Positions 24,101-28,453 of a DNA stretch of 64,000 bases are shown here, in pieces. Numbering within the stretch: the stretch's first letter is position 1; every line of letters begins with the position of its first letter. This DNA comes from Planctomycetaceae bacterium. GTDB taxonomy: Bacteria; Planctomycetota; Phycisphaerae; Tepidisphaerales; Tepidisphaeraceae. The DNA lies in contig JAIYCY010000007.1 of NCBI GenBank assembly GCA_027487775.1, forward strand, positions 1-64,000, given 5' to 3'. The position numbers and the translations under genes were made by a program. The notes beneath the pieces were generated by a model that was not told the DNA's origin, ran no database searches, and was given only the letters and a program-made list of their open reading frames with translations.

Positions 24101-25188
24101 ACGCTCTGAAGCTGCGTGCCCAGACCAGGCAACGGCCGACCGAACGTCCCGAGCCCGCCGAAGATCTCCGAAAAATCAGACACGCCCTCAAGGCCCTGCT
24201 GAAACGTCAACGCACTGATCTGCTCAAACAGATTGTAGTTGCCCAACGAACCAAGATTCGTGCTGACCGACGCCAGATCGTTGATGTCGCTCCAACTGAA
24301 CGACATGTTCTGCGCCGGAAGTCCGACCGCCCCGCTCGTCGAAACGGTCGCGGATAGGCTCGTGGATGCACTCGCCCCGACCGACGTGTTGATCAGCGTG
24401 CTGAGCGTCCCGGTGTTCAGTTCAGAGAGCGTGATCCTTCCCGATCCACCGCTGACACCAACATCGGTCAGGCCCAGCGAAAACTGCGGGCTCAGGCTGA
24501 TCGATCCACCGGCGAGCTGCACGTCGAGGAAGCCGAGACGCGCAGTTGCGTTGATGTTCGTCGCGCTCACCGACGCACTCACGCCGAGCACTTCATTACT
24601 GTCCGCAACATAAAAGAACGCACTCGATCCGCTCCACTGTCCGCCGACCGTGATGCGAAAATCGAAATCGACCTGAACGTTGACGCTCCCACTGATCGCA
24701 AAATCCGTGTCACCAAACAACGCACTCAGCGGAACGGCGATGTTACTGCCCGCAGCGAGGCGCAGATCGAACTCGATGTTGTCCGTCAGATCACGCGTCG
24801 CCAAAACTTCCAAGCCGTCAGCCACGCCGGCTGCGCCCTCGAGCGCAGACCGAAGCTGAACCACCGACGTGTAACCCGCCGACAAACGCGAGAGAACGCT
24901 ATCGAAGACCGCCTTCGGATTGATGTTCTGCCCGATCCCACGCGCAACCAACGGCAGCTGCCGCGCAAGAATGTTGTTGTCCTTCAGTCGATTCGTAAAC
25001 GCCGTGAACCCGCCCGACGTGGCCGGCAATAACGCGGACGTGATCGCGCTGATGATCGCCTGATCATTCGCACCGGCAAGCAGGACTCGCTTCTCGAGGT
25101 GCTCCGTGACATGCCGAGGCTCGGCGGGTGAACGCTGACCGCGCGCTGCAGAATTGCCCTTGGCCGATTGAGGCTTTCGACGTCGCAT
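3142..25188 (-). CDS. Giant mosaic surface protein (7,348 aa): LEPRxLL, RTX, beta-helix modules, dockerin
   Basis: One uninterrupted frame starts at an ATG preceded by GAGGGA. Approximate residues: 29-37 LEKRVLLAG, a LEPRxLL variant; 50-1650 five related modules of unknown type, spaced about 260-300 residues; 1640-1830 a unique beta-rich part; 2020-2170 and 2350-2545 RTX blocks with GGxGND nonapeptides; 2590-2960 repeats resembling a propeller (WSDNRTGNFEIYVA); 2968-6785 five right-handed beta-helix modules, each opened by a YYVND header. Between these are a CBM-like region (3480-3630), a PNGGESW domain (4346-4436), a LamG-like domain (4573-4740) and two malectin-like domains (5253-5383, 6060-6183). 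Residues 6786-6940 resemble a nidogen-type domain, 6990-7230 Ig-like domains, and 7235-7292 hold two dockerin repeats (GDIDGDGRVNFADL, GDLNYDGQINFLDL). The tail is rich in Pro, Ser and Lys, without PEP-CTERM. It is probably a secreted adhesin or glycan-binding scaffold; enzymatic activity is not shown. Confidence 0.9.
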   Translation of the reverse strand: MRRRKPQSAKGNSAARGQRSPAEPRHVTEHLEKRVLLAGANDQAIISAITSALLPATSGGFTAFTNRLKDNNILARQLPLVARGIGQNINPKAVFDSVLSRLSAGYTSVVQLRSALEGAAGVADGLEVLATRDLTDNIEFDLRLAAGSNIAVPLSALFGDTDFAISGSVNVQVDFDFRITVGGQWSGSSAFFYVADSNEVLGVSASVSATNINATARLGFLDVQLAGGSISLSPQFSLGLTDVGVSGGSGRITLSELNTGTLSTLINTSVGASASTSLSATVSTSGAVGLPAQNMSFSWSDINDLASVSTNLGSLGNYNLFEQISALTFQQGLEGVSDFSEIFGGLGTFGRPLPGLGTQLQSVLDIPGLITSRTVNVGSFNSLESYITRLNAGSGNSNVSFSLSGTELTIQLNLSATRNTTRAFDLSLADLPLRLDGSSLGVNATVAGRLKFGVDLSTRDFYLYDDASGPEFSATASISASNLSGSGGVGFVSASVAGGQAQLSFNGQLQLDKPGVDRFGVADFAEESSVPGWVDFTFGGSASGSLPIQSSLLGIGSQTFGFTWTDLTDPGTFSSNLPSFSAFGGWSDVDNGDFAGGVETILQGLEIALAAGGLNNPLKKPLPIVGRSIDQLIGTQALLDTIQAAAGYGGTTEAPTVPFLNSDQLLTRLRNIVGAGVSNVSLSFVDQVDNALDALQYTVHIDRTINSSVPFSAGFDAGVLDLNVSGTATVSMNVDIDLQFGVTRSGGFYISTAPADTIRATGNVTLALASSARLGFVDVSIAGATASFGADARLRLIDPATSTPASPGRIVQSEINFANIGALVQTSVNGSASLALPLSVSGIPGLTGGTLGISWPDVLDPSTISINDAAVQKLFDFSNVNIDSALGGLSAIPTILSLLGGSGAFGVDLGFLGESLGTVQTLANRFTTAVNSFGTTTKSAQAFATRLGSVMQSAFGSLVNVVTGYDLPNGVLQYTFTVNETINRSINIGVQEELLGLGFNLGTAATFSGAAGASFTIGLDLNDGVPVNERFFLVPGAATSANVRGRLTGSVNANASLGFFQIGVTGGTALLRGTTGGVLDPNKDATLAVQLRDPNNNDNRITLAEILANPAAALSPTLTDDIALDVTLPISAGLPAGQGATPRIKITSSDLLTNGISVQAFDLNNLIGAENFNFSSIGAGINSVINLLSGLLGNGVMNTNIPLINKPLKDIFGFTQSLTQVWGQLNVSQPTAAAFAALVTSVDNALPNVTITPSSNPALHNPAQSRFQYTLTYNQTFTPAQPIPFDFGSDLFGLDATLLPTIDLTGSIVWGANSDRGFYLDGISELNLDASLNVTIPRFGGDFGFLIIGVKDGTFDIDFNLGIQIDNTANLLGDIDVDVSGDASVVLPLGAYLGEDGPGIKTTFRAYWTAETPTTFYFSPVDPGATPITQLSTDPGVGFGPVLFEMGDFIRGLVGPYVQKFNEFNPFPPEMVEFLNTELPIIGQTPLEAIETIYGADWIEPIRVMLEVADTVNSITALFDEGATLDLSEFFGSNRPGSGGGAGVPSGSGSETGGILAPFVSVLNDLKGYNIELLALDPDNLQGSLFNAALQLFLGKDVDLIRWNPPEFRAGVPFNTPEFLIAAINVGPIVGTITGQIKGEVGFFADLDIGFSSRGIRTGNFLDGFFIGDNITNLGQANQVDPFEVGGYGEVGLFIKGKVSLLGLLGATIEGGGGIIGRIGLDLSDVKYSTTNPPVPQSIVFRDQIGGDNRVYFDDIEAMLQLGYGPECILRLGGSLSAFVEFAVIANILWFDVEVFRTRQEFELFNWDLPCEPMESDVAVVVGNELRLNNVESRYDHDIRYDVVYGDLTDGQAPAPIGIRVNFNQRGGTYERIIDSLGSVGNPTTVDIYGNNLGSGTRARFSGDGRVYTLFTAVPGQAQWFLASEGQSPNTFQVEAIRRFETFTFTNSASANYIGNVNTLVVTGSQGADRVRIAPRVLELFTVPTGSYAITTLRFNGRSGSDEINLSELEENETTLTAVTLEGGSGNDTLIGTFLNDSIIGGDGNDELSGGAGNDTLRGEAGDDKLIAGSGNDSVTGGSGSDFISGTNGGNTLAGEGGNDQILGGVSDDLITGGSGNDSINAGSGIDTVSGDTGNDSIDGGDDNDFLFGNDDNDVVFGGAGNDYIDGGAGSDSMRGDSGFDIVFKSAAGPQTISDSLLVGEGTDSLGSGVERVIIQGSSGNDSFDVTGWTGATLLVRGLSGQDTISSSNDTDFTIRQGTLSRDGSDFSFESVESLALAGGPGANVFDLGDFAGTGTLVGGEGNDRIVASGTGSFTLSNVAFQRSIGTNLSIDSIDEAELTGDNLANSINAAPFTGRTTLSGLAGNDTLVGGSGSDLLLAGLGSDSVTGNGGDDELVGGGSGDTLDGSAGDDLIRGSNNGADSIRGGTGRDYVLGGAGNDTIDGGDGDDTMLGEAGDDLLTGNLGSDILAGGANHDVLYGHTQAGTGDDNAVDFLYGDFATNQNEAGSGRDCIFGGGGNDLMFGEGDDDFISAGAGSSNTVNYGAGEGPDPTTFVAPTPTPPPPAGTASSTHAPATLPIGPVGRDRWGMLSGSASRFGTSGGSGISREPSVVVGTSGTYLAWSDNRTGNFEIYVAHHNGNGWVELGTSASGVGVSASDLSDSIRPSIALDNTGAPVVAWTEQTTSGRKIRLARWDGSSWAALGNSLSVGGISSATNADQAKLVYRGSTPIVAFINEDGTDQANALQFNGSSWVNFGSGTVAHSTASEATDLSLATDGTNVSIAYTLAGDVWVRSSSGAAWSTSGAGSASTSASPASRPSIAYHAGALFVAWEQVVGSDVEVYGARVSGGVWAEAGANSRSAGGLSSTGGSATRPQLASNGGSLHLLWLDDQFAAERGNSTAIFAKRWNGSSFVEELPGDARATGIHARYASPTSLALAVSSTGQPTSAWADLSPGREEVLLRTNAQTLGTIYYVNDSTGFGDFYTTGSGSDSATGTSPSSPLNSIQAVLDEYDLGPNDVILVDTGAYAGFTIASGDAGVRIIGAPASGTLIDGAVTINGNNVSLEGLDITQSLAISGTGVTLHDSTVRGSTTATSATNLEITESDLRGPLTLNSTINASILSNTLRPATGSAILLSGGSITAFDNRIRSGAAGITISGAASGNIRRNDLRAVSTVLAIDAPLTGSIDNNRIAGGALGVRYAARADLSGNIITSNSTGLTTTISVEADALGNVGARVPNLITRNTLGVSLSNARMIRQQVIGNTTGVSGSGTLGSLNIDDANLIERNATIGADVSGTVRFNRIGYNTTGLRLGANSLATHNVIYRNSASGIVVTGANANISSNTVYAQTGDALGIEAASAEVRNNILWSDDGYAMRLSEAARANFFSDYNALLAGPSSDGIVFYAKPFVDLIDWQRDVNEFDLHSVGTTSIDPGRAIPRFYSLGRDDYRVFPQVGGLRASSPTSAAGDPLSDRGTTRTTPNLLSNASFDSNLSGWSTGVGATVKTTSPAPFEGAGYYFGNTAQVAFIEQVVTLTNSGLSTTQLDTADYVALVGGRLRVAAEDISDVARFVFSFRDGLGQPIGSPVSYEPESLPADRWQLDGLRLTIPSGARQLVYRFESEIRSGSTNDAFLDAAFVRVQGDLASFDLGATGQTQLDATDDPQQYRMHVRYPDMYQDIERLRPITVLWDSYGNSAESPVRIDVLQDGVDGPAQRVNITAAAPDTGSFTFTPADFGLNFGERGFRIQVSHVVDPIGMDRSIEASTVPESGQNYYVDDASNAGDQYTPGAVGNNRNTGKLPTAPKPLLTTLLRTYDLGAADTVFMDTGSYGHFRDVRISGNTLINDDEGATITGPTNASVASVFHFNPTTGTLFEFNDGDNTTLANLTLTGSRRGVYTRNDSTGLTLQNLLISGTSLEGVRLESDSVDVIIENVSVSGAGSAGLFSGVRLLELSGGTFANNAGHGVNLALGAALVENNTFTNNTQSGLFINNSPATMLVRGNLSSGNENGIYITIGGSTITLEENRILSNSNIGVYAVGGAVVRRNFISGHTGTNDAGIYLESGSSAVENVLVNNFRGIRSLTNGLISRNRISGSSSIGIYSSTFSGNGSIVGNVIYGGATGIRVESTPSLTIANNLLYGNTSVSILLDGGSSITTIANNTIDAAGADAIRIENGKINNTLRNNIIRTSGSGAGINVASNSQVGFASDYNLLIASGGASVGLWQGVARASLDAWRSATFGDANSISTNPLFYDTNGADNIAGNADDDYHLQSPHGVAAGGSLAPILGPGSLPIDNPGTLITNPANPLSPAIDRGNPSSSFANEPVPNGSIVNLGAFGNTEQASRSPGTYVLVISPNGGESWAQTQTFDIRWNSHDALGTVDVELVRDSDPLNPILVADNTANDGLFAWTIPLSVTPASDYRIRVIRSDAAGADLSDATFEITLPITIYYVNDNSLVGDVFTNVVGDDLNSGTNPNAPKATLQNLLASYDLGPGDVIRVDTGIYNLTGNIVITANDAGVTIEGPSGRIEAGAGYADLVALDAPIYQNRTAGPGGSPGAFAGTTNESTTYTGSNITTIAPIPVGGSTVSFEAWIAPTTLTGTGYIAQTAITNTLGDANPANDVGIVLAGLYRSGNRLGMTVSLVNASNARQNFSFEGGSLLNGAWHHVVGTFDSADPSAIRLYVNGVQVAASGAVPAGHLTIGGGTNTANPRASIGAANATVTSGAIVENNFFAGRIQEVAVYSSELQVTPIRERSNAGSFAQYRAVLDRQNTNTGSYVFDLQNADGVTIRNLQLTGAETAIFASQTADSDDVTLENLSIVANDDYGIWLSNTNDRTTIVNNFVASLFSTSATRLSSWGIAVGGASGVLIADNVVLNHDQDGIAIRNGASNTIVRGNLVDVASGVGIRAEPGGLNTLEDNVISSAITGISANNSTRVIGNTISGSSTGIEATLVSLPIEGNTVSSSSIGIRSNQGTATGPIQFNRVYSTGTGINSSNTEVIGNIVHNNSVGILASSVTGVSRRVRNNLVYASTTAGIRLNAFRSSVENNTVYEPTAIGIDVQAVSANVSLRNNAVAVGTGRAVVVDSTSQIGFSSDYNLFELQTPSASIGTWQGQNFSTIVDWQFDLNLDLESRVVDLELTNPAGLDGQLGIVGGVNYSDDDDFSFASSSPVIDAGSPFSYHLSEPAPSGDRVNVGHLGNTSNANPSAPQTVQVIDPNGAEKLLVGDNFDLGWRSSGFTPTRSVALINASGSQQDLWLFDRYQTVTRSSGSTTSAIDLTQITNPAPQAVYQTHVLNNAAVNTSMDWLLPVPDGTYTLRLHFAEPTLTNSSGRSFDVEVNGLLVADNYNIFSAAGGRFRAVALDIPVSTTSGAGINLRLINQVGQALLSGIEVVQVNPLGSSDPTFDLDLSIDDGQNYASVGTNLSVDRYGRGVFPWTAGPASSAARLRATSVEVPSVSDVSDESFLISAAGNAYYVNDGSLAGDLFTTAVGNNANTGRDPASPMSSISALIARYDLGPGDVIYVDAGTYTLLSNIQLTSREAGVRIEGAGADLTMVDRANIASIAHAFQLINADNITIAAMTIRGAYSGIHANDTSGSTGLTVEDARFVRNDFAGIDVRSTNNNLTVTGSQFIGNDGNPVRHDYGIFASTISNATIRGNEFSNSTTNNLRLFGQFALVEDNISIGAPTGYYISNNTSGGTGFIRNNTATSASTYGFNIEYDLVLEGNTASGVPSASGAGIYTFSNSSVFGSTVFNNAIGIRAENAFGRIENNTGYGNQTGIQLQGGTGVSFVRFNTLYSNNVGISVRNNGGNQNGSRVENNLIYASTTHGIDVQNSNGAHVVNNTIYNPAAKGLLISGSFTTSLRVRNNVIVAGSGFAYEVSADAQRGLSIDYNLVQVLGSAQFAQWQGTVIGSASEWAYRLGFDRNGLAIDPEFLDPDGADNQLGGSPGAAADDNFAHALTSPVVDAGDPRDLFLAEPVQGGGRVNIGHLGNTGAATPSDPSTIQILSPSPREKLTPGATREVRIRASNLIDRQTVARLNMGAFTVGDWMDDERYYTSRGLDVTTTSDINISNIGYEVPASLYQSYQSTTISVDRLAYRFPVVNGNYELTLHFAEPNTTAVGARRFDIYVNGVLAVANYDIRAAAGAIRTAVTLTLPATASAQNGLTLELVHQTSNFPALLSGLEVARITPAGSAPPVDLQFSPDNGSTWQPVASNLVVDRWGEATFDWTVPNQPTSVAQLRASAGLISQTTPANFQIARPGNVYFVNDSSLAGDLLTTAIGNDTNDGKSPDQPMRNLFSLLSYYDFSAGDIVYVDTGSYLELQNLVLTNPDSGLTIVGAGPALTTLDRSNVESARSVFELINADSITVEALGITGAEAGVFVGDASDSDDLTLRNVRVFNNEFNGVIVGTLSDRLRVLDSTFFGTPGGSANDNQNFGIVVNGTNATITGNVVFAHGTRGISFVTATGLINNNEVYNNPSGIVVSGSVGSGVPPLDVIGNTVYNNSTYGIDAQTNVRVMNNRVFGHTGSGDRGITLFSSATATGNIVHSNFNGIYAETAGAITGNRLYNNSNDAITMLGSSSPISGNHIYSNSVGIRTGIYAGSHRYSGRIENNLIYASADRGIILAGAQNAQIVNNTVYQPVGDAIQFSDATSSSVRNNIIYVGTGYGLRVETNAQTGFTSNRNIINQSNDPNASVGLWASVRRDSLTDWQSATAQDANSLAADPRFVDIDGADNILGYTPASGGIDGGTDDNFYLLFNSPAIDRASTAFAPTRDFESAAKQNDPATPDNGSLDYQIATNAPGTFLLTGVAQNWRSSGNAWNFTLPFSFPFYDTLTNQIRVYSDGYIDVGVTSGSVDNTNTSAELRAARRIAPLWTDLRTDLAGDDIFIDQTVPNQITLRWNASDQSDSSDVNFSVTLFSTGRIEFDYGAGNVVPSPTVGIGAGTGGAFETIPGYDTNPILTSANKVAFNAVGGFRDIGAIEFRGASNDIAPPAIVGTGPAGIFAGSTAAPFNQFTLITSEPINRIDAQASANYRLLGAGPDSVFGTLDDITYTLTPSYVDGSNTITLTVAAGQLPGGLYQLTVFSNDITSTGLHDLSGLLLDGDGNGSQGGAFVRNFAIVADGISPTVTAGAFSQFSSDQQISITFSEDVGATLDLSDVTLLNNTTSQIVASGLMLLSYNPATRTAVITFPGYPNGILPTGQYTLTLSAAGITDSAGNPLDGNANGTGGDNYVLSFAYQQGDIDGDGRVNFADLILLARNYGLNPATPAQGDLNYDGQINFLDLIELARNYNASILPATNDSGKPKQPPSSLADDILKLPNYIPGFSGFASNPKTSPSPNPNPKSKSPTDRR
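6240..16285 (-). repeat. Five beta-helix modules with a shared header inside the giant gene
   Basis: Headers lie near 16285-16100, 13890-13700, 11870-11690, 8800-8620 and 6420-6240. Each reads roughly Y-Y/F-V-N/D-D, then GD, then a G-N/D-D motif, a P, and finishes as YDLGPGDVIYVDTG. Each header is followed by Asn-rich right-handed beta-helix coils (NNTIYN, VRNNxI) and a closing segment around SDYNLL with a Trp-Gln-Gly motif. Period is about 2.0-3.1 kb. This is protein-level repetition; the DNA has diverged. Confidence 0.75.
17560..19130 (-). repeat. Two RTX calcium-binding repeat blocks inside the giant gene
   Basis: The blocks at about 19130-18660 and 18110-17560 encode consecutive GGxGxDxLx nonapeptides, such as GGAGNDTLRGEAGDDKL and GGAGNDTIDGGDGDDTM. 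They are separated by about 550 bp coding for a non-RTX spacer. Repeats of this type bind calcium in a parallel beta roll. Confidence 0.85.
20200..24900 (-). repeat. Five related N-terminal modules of unknown family in the giant gene
   Basis: Equivalent points are FSWSDINDLASV (about 24300), FTWTDLTDPGTF (about 23500), ISWPDVLDPSTI (about 22620), DLLTNGISV (about 21740) and YFSPVDPGATPI (about 20920), spaced about 780-890 bp. Each is followed by a Leu/Gly-rich stretch and a PLPxxG or PLINKPL loop, and preceded by alternating hydrophobic beta strands (SGxxxVxVDFDFxIxV). No named family recognised. Confidence 0.55.
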
Positions 25189-25528
25189 GTTTCAATCCCT
25201 CAGAGAGATGCACGCGCAAAGCAACCCGCGAGGGCGGCGCTCGGTGTCCTATAAAAGTCCCCGTAGTGTCACTGAAGGTGCGACAACCTGTCAACTTCAT
25301 CTTGTTCGCTAAACTCGTCTGTTTCACCCCCGCCTCGACCAACCTGTCGAGCTTCGATCGCATGGGTCCACGCCGTCGCGCGTCGTGCCGACGGAAGGGG
25401 CAGCGCGTCACTCGCCTCACAGGCACCCCCGATTACGCCATGCAACATCCCGCCTGATCTACATTTGCGATGCCGTCGCTCCCGCTCCGTTCCCGCGAGG
25501 GCAATCAGCGGCGGCTGGTCAGGTCGGC
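25189..25528. other. Intergenic region, 340 bp, upstream of the giant gene
   Basis: Both flanking genes are on the minus strand, so this holds the promoter of the giant gene and the 3' end of the AraC regulator. On the minus strand there is a TTGACA at 25294-25289, but no convincing -10 at the right distance. No coding region is supported. Confidence 0.4.
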
Positions 25529-26467
25529 TTACGACTGCTGCGCTTCCCGCTTCCATTCGGACGGGGTTTGACGCATCAATTTCCGGAACGTGTTGGAAAA
25601 GTGCGCCTGGTCGGCAAAACCGCTGGCAACCGCGACCTCGGCGAGGGTCATGTTCGGCCGGCTGTGCATGAGCGACAGGCTGTGGTCGATACGCAACCGG
25701 ATGACATACTGACGCGGAGACAAACCCGTCGAACGCCTAAACATGCGGCAAAAGTGGAACGGGCTGAGACGCGCGAGATCGCTCAGCGCTTCGATGCCAA
25801 GACCTTCACGAAGATGGTCGCGGATGTAGCCGGTGATGCGCCTTAAGGCAACATCGGACAGCCCGAGCTCCCGATCGATCAACTGCGATGAATCGTCCGG
25901 AAACACCATCCAAGCCGCCAACTCGCCGGCGATTTCTTCGATCTCAAGCCGTTCCGAGCCGCCCGTCGTGTCGTGCGGGTCGGCGTGCAACTGCGCGAGC
26001 CGCTGCACGTTCGCAAAGACTCGGGGCTGGTGCTCGCCCAGCCAGAGCCGTGGCTTGTGCCCCAGCGTTTCAGTCGCAATGGGCGAGCCCGACACCTCGG
26101 ATGCACCGTGCACGTGGTCGGCCAAAACGCGATCGACCAGCTGCGTGTCGATGCCAATGCTGATCATTTTACGCGGGCCTTCCCAACTGACTTCCAGCTC
26201 CGTACCCGCTGGGATCGCAAAAACGCTGCCGGGCTCCCCCTCGATCTGTTTGCCCGTCTCCCCGATCTTCCACCAATACCGCGTTCGACCGGCGATCTGG
26301 ATGCCGATCCGGTGACCGTTGCAGATCACCCCAACATTGTGACCGCTCGTGTCTTCGAACTCGGTGACCGCAATCATGCTGCCGAGCGAACGCGACGTCT
26401 CGCGACGCTTGTGCGTGACAGCCAATTCGTCGGCAGTGTCGGAACGTCTTTCGTTGGCAGCGTGCAT
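25529..26467 (-). CDS. AraC-family transcriptional regulator
   Basis: The protein has 312 residues, with GAGGAA eight bases before the ATG. Residues about 30-130 look like a cupin-type ligand-binding domain (GHRIGIQIAGRTRYWW, then GSVFAIPAGTELEVSW). Residues about 205-310 are a double helix-turn-helix: IEALSDLARLSPFHFCRMF for the first helix pair, and AEVAVASGFADQAHFSNTF with the typical GF.D.sHFs..FrK signature and a P-S-E-W end for the second. It is divergent from the LEPRxLL gene at 26741 and upstream of the giant gene on the same strand, so either could be a target. The ligand is unknown. Confidence 0.88.
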   Translation of the reverse strand: MHAANERRSDTADELAVTHKRRETSRSLGSMIAVTEFEDTSGHNVGVICNGHRIGIQIAGRTRYWWKIGETGKQIEGEPGSVFAIPAGTELEVSWEGPRKMISIGIDTQLVDRVLADHVHGASEVSGSPIATETLGHKPRLWLGEHQPRVFANVQRLAQLHADPHDTTGGSERLEIEEIAGELAAWMVFPDDSSQLIDRELGLSDVALRRITGYIRDHLREGLGIEALSDLARLSPFHFCRMFRRSTGLSPRQYVIRLRIDHSLSLMHSRPNMTLAEVAVASGFADQAHFSNTFRKLMRQTPSEWKREAQQS

Positions 26468-26659
26468 GATGATTTCCTCGGTTCTGACCTGCCAGAGAGC
26501 AGATCGCGTGGACGAACCTCGCCCTGGCCTTCGCGCCGGGACTATAGTCGCTCGCAGAACCGGGGCGTTGGGTCGGCTTTAGTTCGTCGCACGATTCTTC
26601 AAGACGATCGAGGACGTGCCTGTGAATGATAGTGCGATCAAAGACGTGCGGCCCTGCCT

Positions 26660-26680
26660 GATTCGCTGCGTACGCGAATC
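26660..26680. promoter_or_regulatory. Palindrome in the divergent AraC/LEPRxLL intergenic region
   Basis: GATTCGC (26660-26666) and GCGAATC (26674-26680) form a perfect 7-bp inverted repeat with a 7-base spacer, about 60 bp before the start at 26741. The symmetry and place suit an operator, but no protein is linked to it. Confidence 0.3.
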
Positions 26681-26740
26681 GGATCCGGCCGCCGCAAAAC
26701 ACCCGCCGCTGATCCCGGCGTGATGCCAGAGGAGAATGTG

Positions 26741-27829
26741 ATGTCAACCCATTGCCATCGTCTTGAGTCCCGCACGCTGTTCGCCTTTGTCGATCTGGGC
26801 GGAGGGGTGTTCAACTTCTTCGACGGATCCGGCGCCCCGACCGGCCCGTTGGTCATCGGTCAAGGCGACATCGTCGCACCACCGATCACCTTCCTCCCCG
26901 GACAGGACTCGTCAATCCCACCTCCCACTGTCGATCTTGACGTGCGGTTCGAACTGCCTCTGCTCAACGACAACGGCAGGCTCAACGTCTTCGGCACCGA
27001 CGACGCCGAAACATTCACCCTCGATCTCACCACCGGCGTCGACACCAACAGCACGCTCGCTTCGATCATCTACACCGATGCAGTCGACAGCCCGGCAGGC
27101 ACCGCCGTGTTCGGATCGACCGCTGTCGGCGTCTCGCGGCTCGCGAGCGGAGAGACCACACGCGTCCTCGTCGACGCCCTCTCCACCATGCAATCCACCG
27201 CCGACAGTCTCCAGGCCAACATCAGCATGCTCACGGCCTTCGGAAGCGCCGCGGCCGCCGCACAATTGCAGGACAGCCTCAACACCATCCTCTCCGGCAT
27301 TGAGCAACTGCAAACCTCGATCGACGCGCTCGAAGCCCTCGAAGTCTCCATCGCCAGCGACCCGTTCATCAGGGTCACACGCTCGGACGGATACCAAGCC
27401 TACGTCGCACGGTCGCTCTTCTCCTCAATCAATGTCGACGCCGGCGCGGGCGACGACGTCATCGACCTACGAAATGCACGCACAGGCATCTCCGTCTCCA
27501 TCAACGGCGGCGCTGGTAACGACGTACTCCACGGCGGCGCTGGAATGACCCAAATGACCGGCGGCGACGGAAACGACACCATGTACGGACGAGGCCCGGT
27601 CGGTGTCGCAGACGGCGGCACCGGCACCGACACCTTCGTCGGAAACCTCAGCCCAGGATGGGTCATCCGCAATACAGAAGTCGTCGTCAACACCGCCAAT
27701 TCGTCCGCCAACGGTCGACGCGTTATGACCATGGGCATGCTCCTCAACTTCAGCGAATCATCCCGCATGCAGGTCCGCGAATCCGTACTCAGCTCCAGAG
27801 CCCAGCCGCTCATCGTCGGAAACGCCTGA
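26741..27829 (+). CDS. Secreted LEPRxLL-like/RTX protein
   Basis: The start at 26741 is chosen because AGAGGAG lies just upstream; an in-frame ATG at 26720 has no such site. The product has 362 residues. Residues about 7-14 (RLESRTLF) are a LEPRxLL variant. The centre (about 140-205) is predicted helical (STMQSTADSLQANISML, QLQDSLNTILSGIEQLQ), unusual for this kind of protein. RTX repeats follow at about 240-305 (DAGAGDDVIDL, GGAGNDVLHGGAG, GGDGNDTMYG). A strong terminator follows 44 bp after the stop. It is likely an extracellular calcium-binding protein; the specific role is unknown. Confidence 0.78.
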   Translation: MSTHCHRLESRTLFAFVDLGGGVFNFFDGSGAPTGPLVIGQGDIVAPPITFLPGQDSSIPPPTVDLDVRFELPLLNDNGRLNVFGTDDAETFTLDLTTGVDTNSTLASIIYTDAVDSPAGTAVFGSTAVGVSRLASGETTRVLVDALSTMQSTADSLQANISMLTAFGSAAAAAQLQDSLNTILSGIEQLQTSIDALEALEVSIASDPFIRVTRSDGYQAYVARSLFSSINVDAGAGDDVIDLRNARTGISVSINGGAGNDVLHGGAGMTQMTGGDGNDTMYGRGPVGVADGGTGTDTFVGNLSPGWVIRNTEVVVNTANSSANGRRVMTMGMLLNFSESSRMQVRESVLSSRAQPLIVGNA

Positions 27830-27872
27830 GCACCCACACCGGCTCTCGGACTGACCCACACCCACTCACCTC

Positions 27873-27903
27873 GACACCCGCACCGGCGGGTGTCCTTTTT
27901 TTT
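27873..27903 (+). terminator. Rho-independent terminator
   Basis: A perfect 9-bp hairpin, GACACCCGC (27873-27881) and GCGGGTGTC (27886-27894), with a 4-base loop, is followed by eight T residues (27896-27903). Confidence 0.95.
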
Positions 27904-27921
27904 GCAAGAGGAAGTCCATCA

Positions 27922-27947
27922 GACAACACAGTTCGACAACACAGTGC
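27922..27947. repeat. Two copies of a 13-bp tandem repeat
   Basis: GACAACACAGTTC is followed directly by GACAACACAGTGC, one mismatch. It lies just before the 11-bp repeat array. Confidence 0.8.
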
Positions 27948-27949
27948 GT

Positions 27950-27991
27950 CTACGGGTCGACTACGGGTCGACTACGGGTCGACTACGGGTC
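27950..27991. repeat. 11-bp tandem repeat, about 3.8 copies
   Basis: The unit CTACGGGTCGA is repeated three times exactly (27950-27982), and a fourth copy breaks off after CTACGGGTC. The unit contains GTCGAC across copy junctions. The function is unknown. Confidence 0.9.
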
Positions 27992-28453
27992 TATTTCGCT
28001 GTGCGCGAGCCGTCCAAACGTGATGCGCCAACTCGCCGAATCCGTCCGCCAACGCGTCGGAATCGACACCAAACCGCTCATGTCATCGAGCAGAACCAGA
28101 ATCCGATTCGTTAATTCTGAGGCACTACGCGTTCCCCAAACCCCCAAATCAATGAATTCATCACGAATTCGGATTTCGCGCTGCGCAACTGCGGACGCAA
28201 TCGCGCAGCGCGGGCGTTGAATTGGATGAACAACCATGCCCAGACCCATCCGCCAGGAAACCACGACCCCCGACCTACTGCCCAACTTTGTTGTTTTGCC
28301 CAACCTTCGGTTTCGCGGCAAGCCGCGGCCCCATGTGGTCGCCGGGGCTCGCGATTTGAATGCCCGGCCCTTAACGATTGGATCGAGCCCCTCACACCTC
28401 ACGCACCCTCGATTCGACAGATGTCGCTTTTGTTCCGACGTTGAAACCAGTAG

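Noticed and set aside
25289..25294. TTGACA on the minus strand as promoter of the giant gene
   Set aside because: No acceptable -10 at 15-19 bases; TATAGG lies about 35 bases away. Not strong enough to list as a promoter.
27922..27991. Possible CRISPR array
   Set aside because: Units of 11-13 bp are directly adjacent, with no spacers and no cas genes nearby.
28111..28395. 94-codon minus-strand frame upstream of fuconate dehydratase
   Set aside because: No ribosome site, Trp/Arg-rich sequence without known features, overlapped by other equally long frames.
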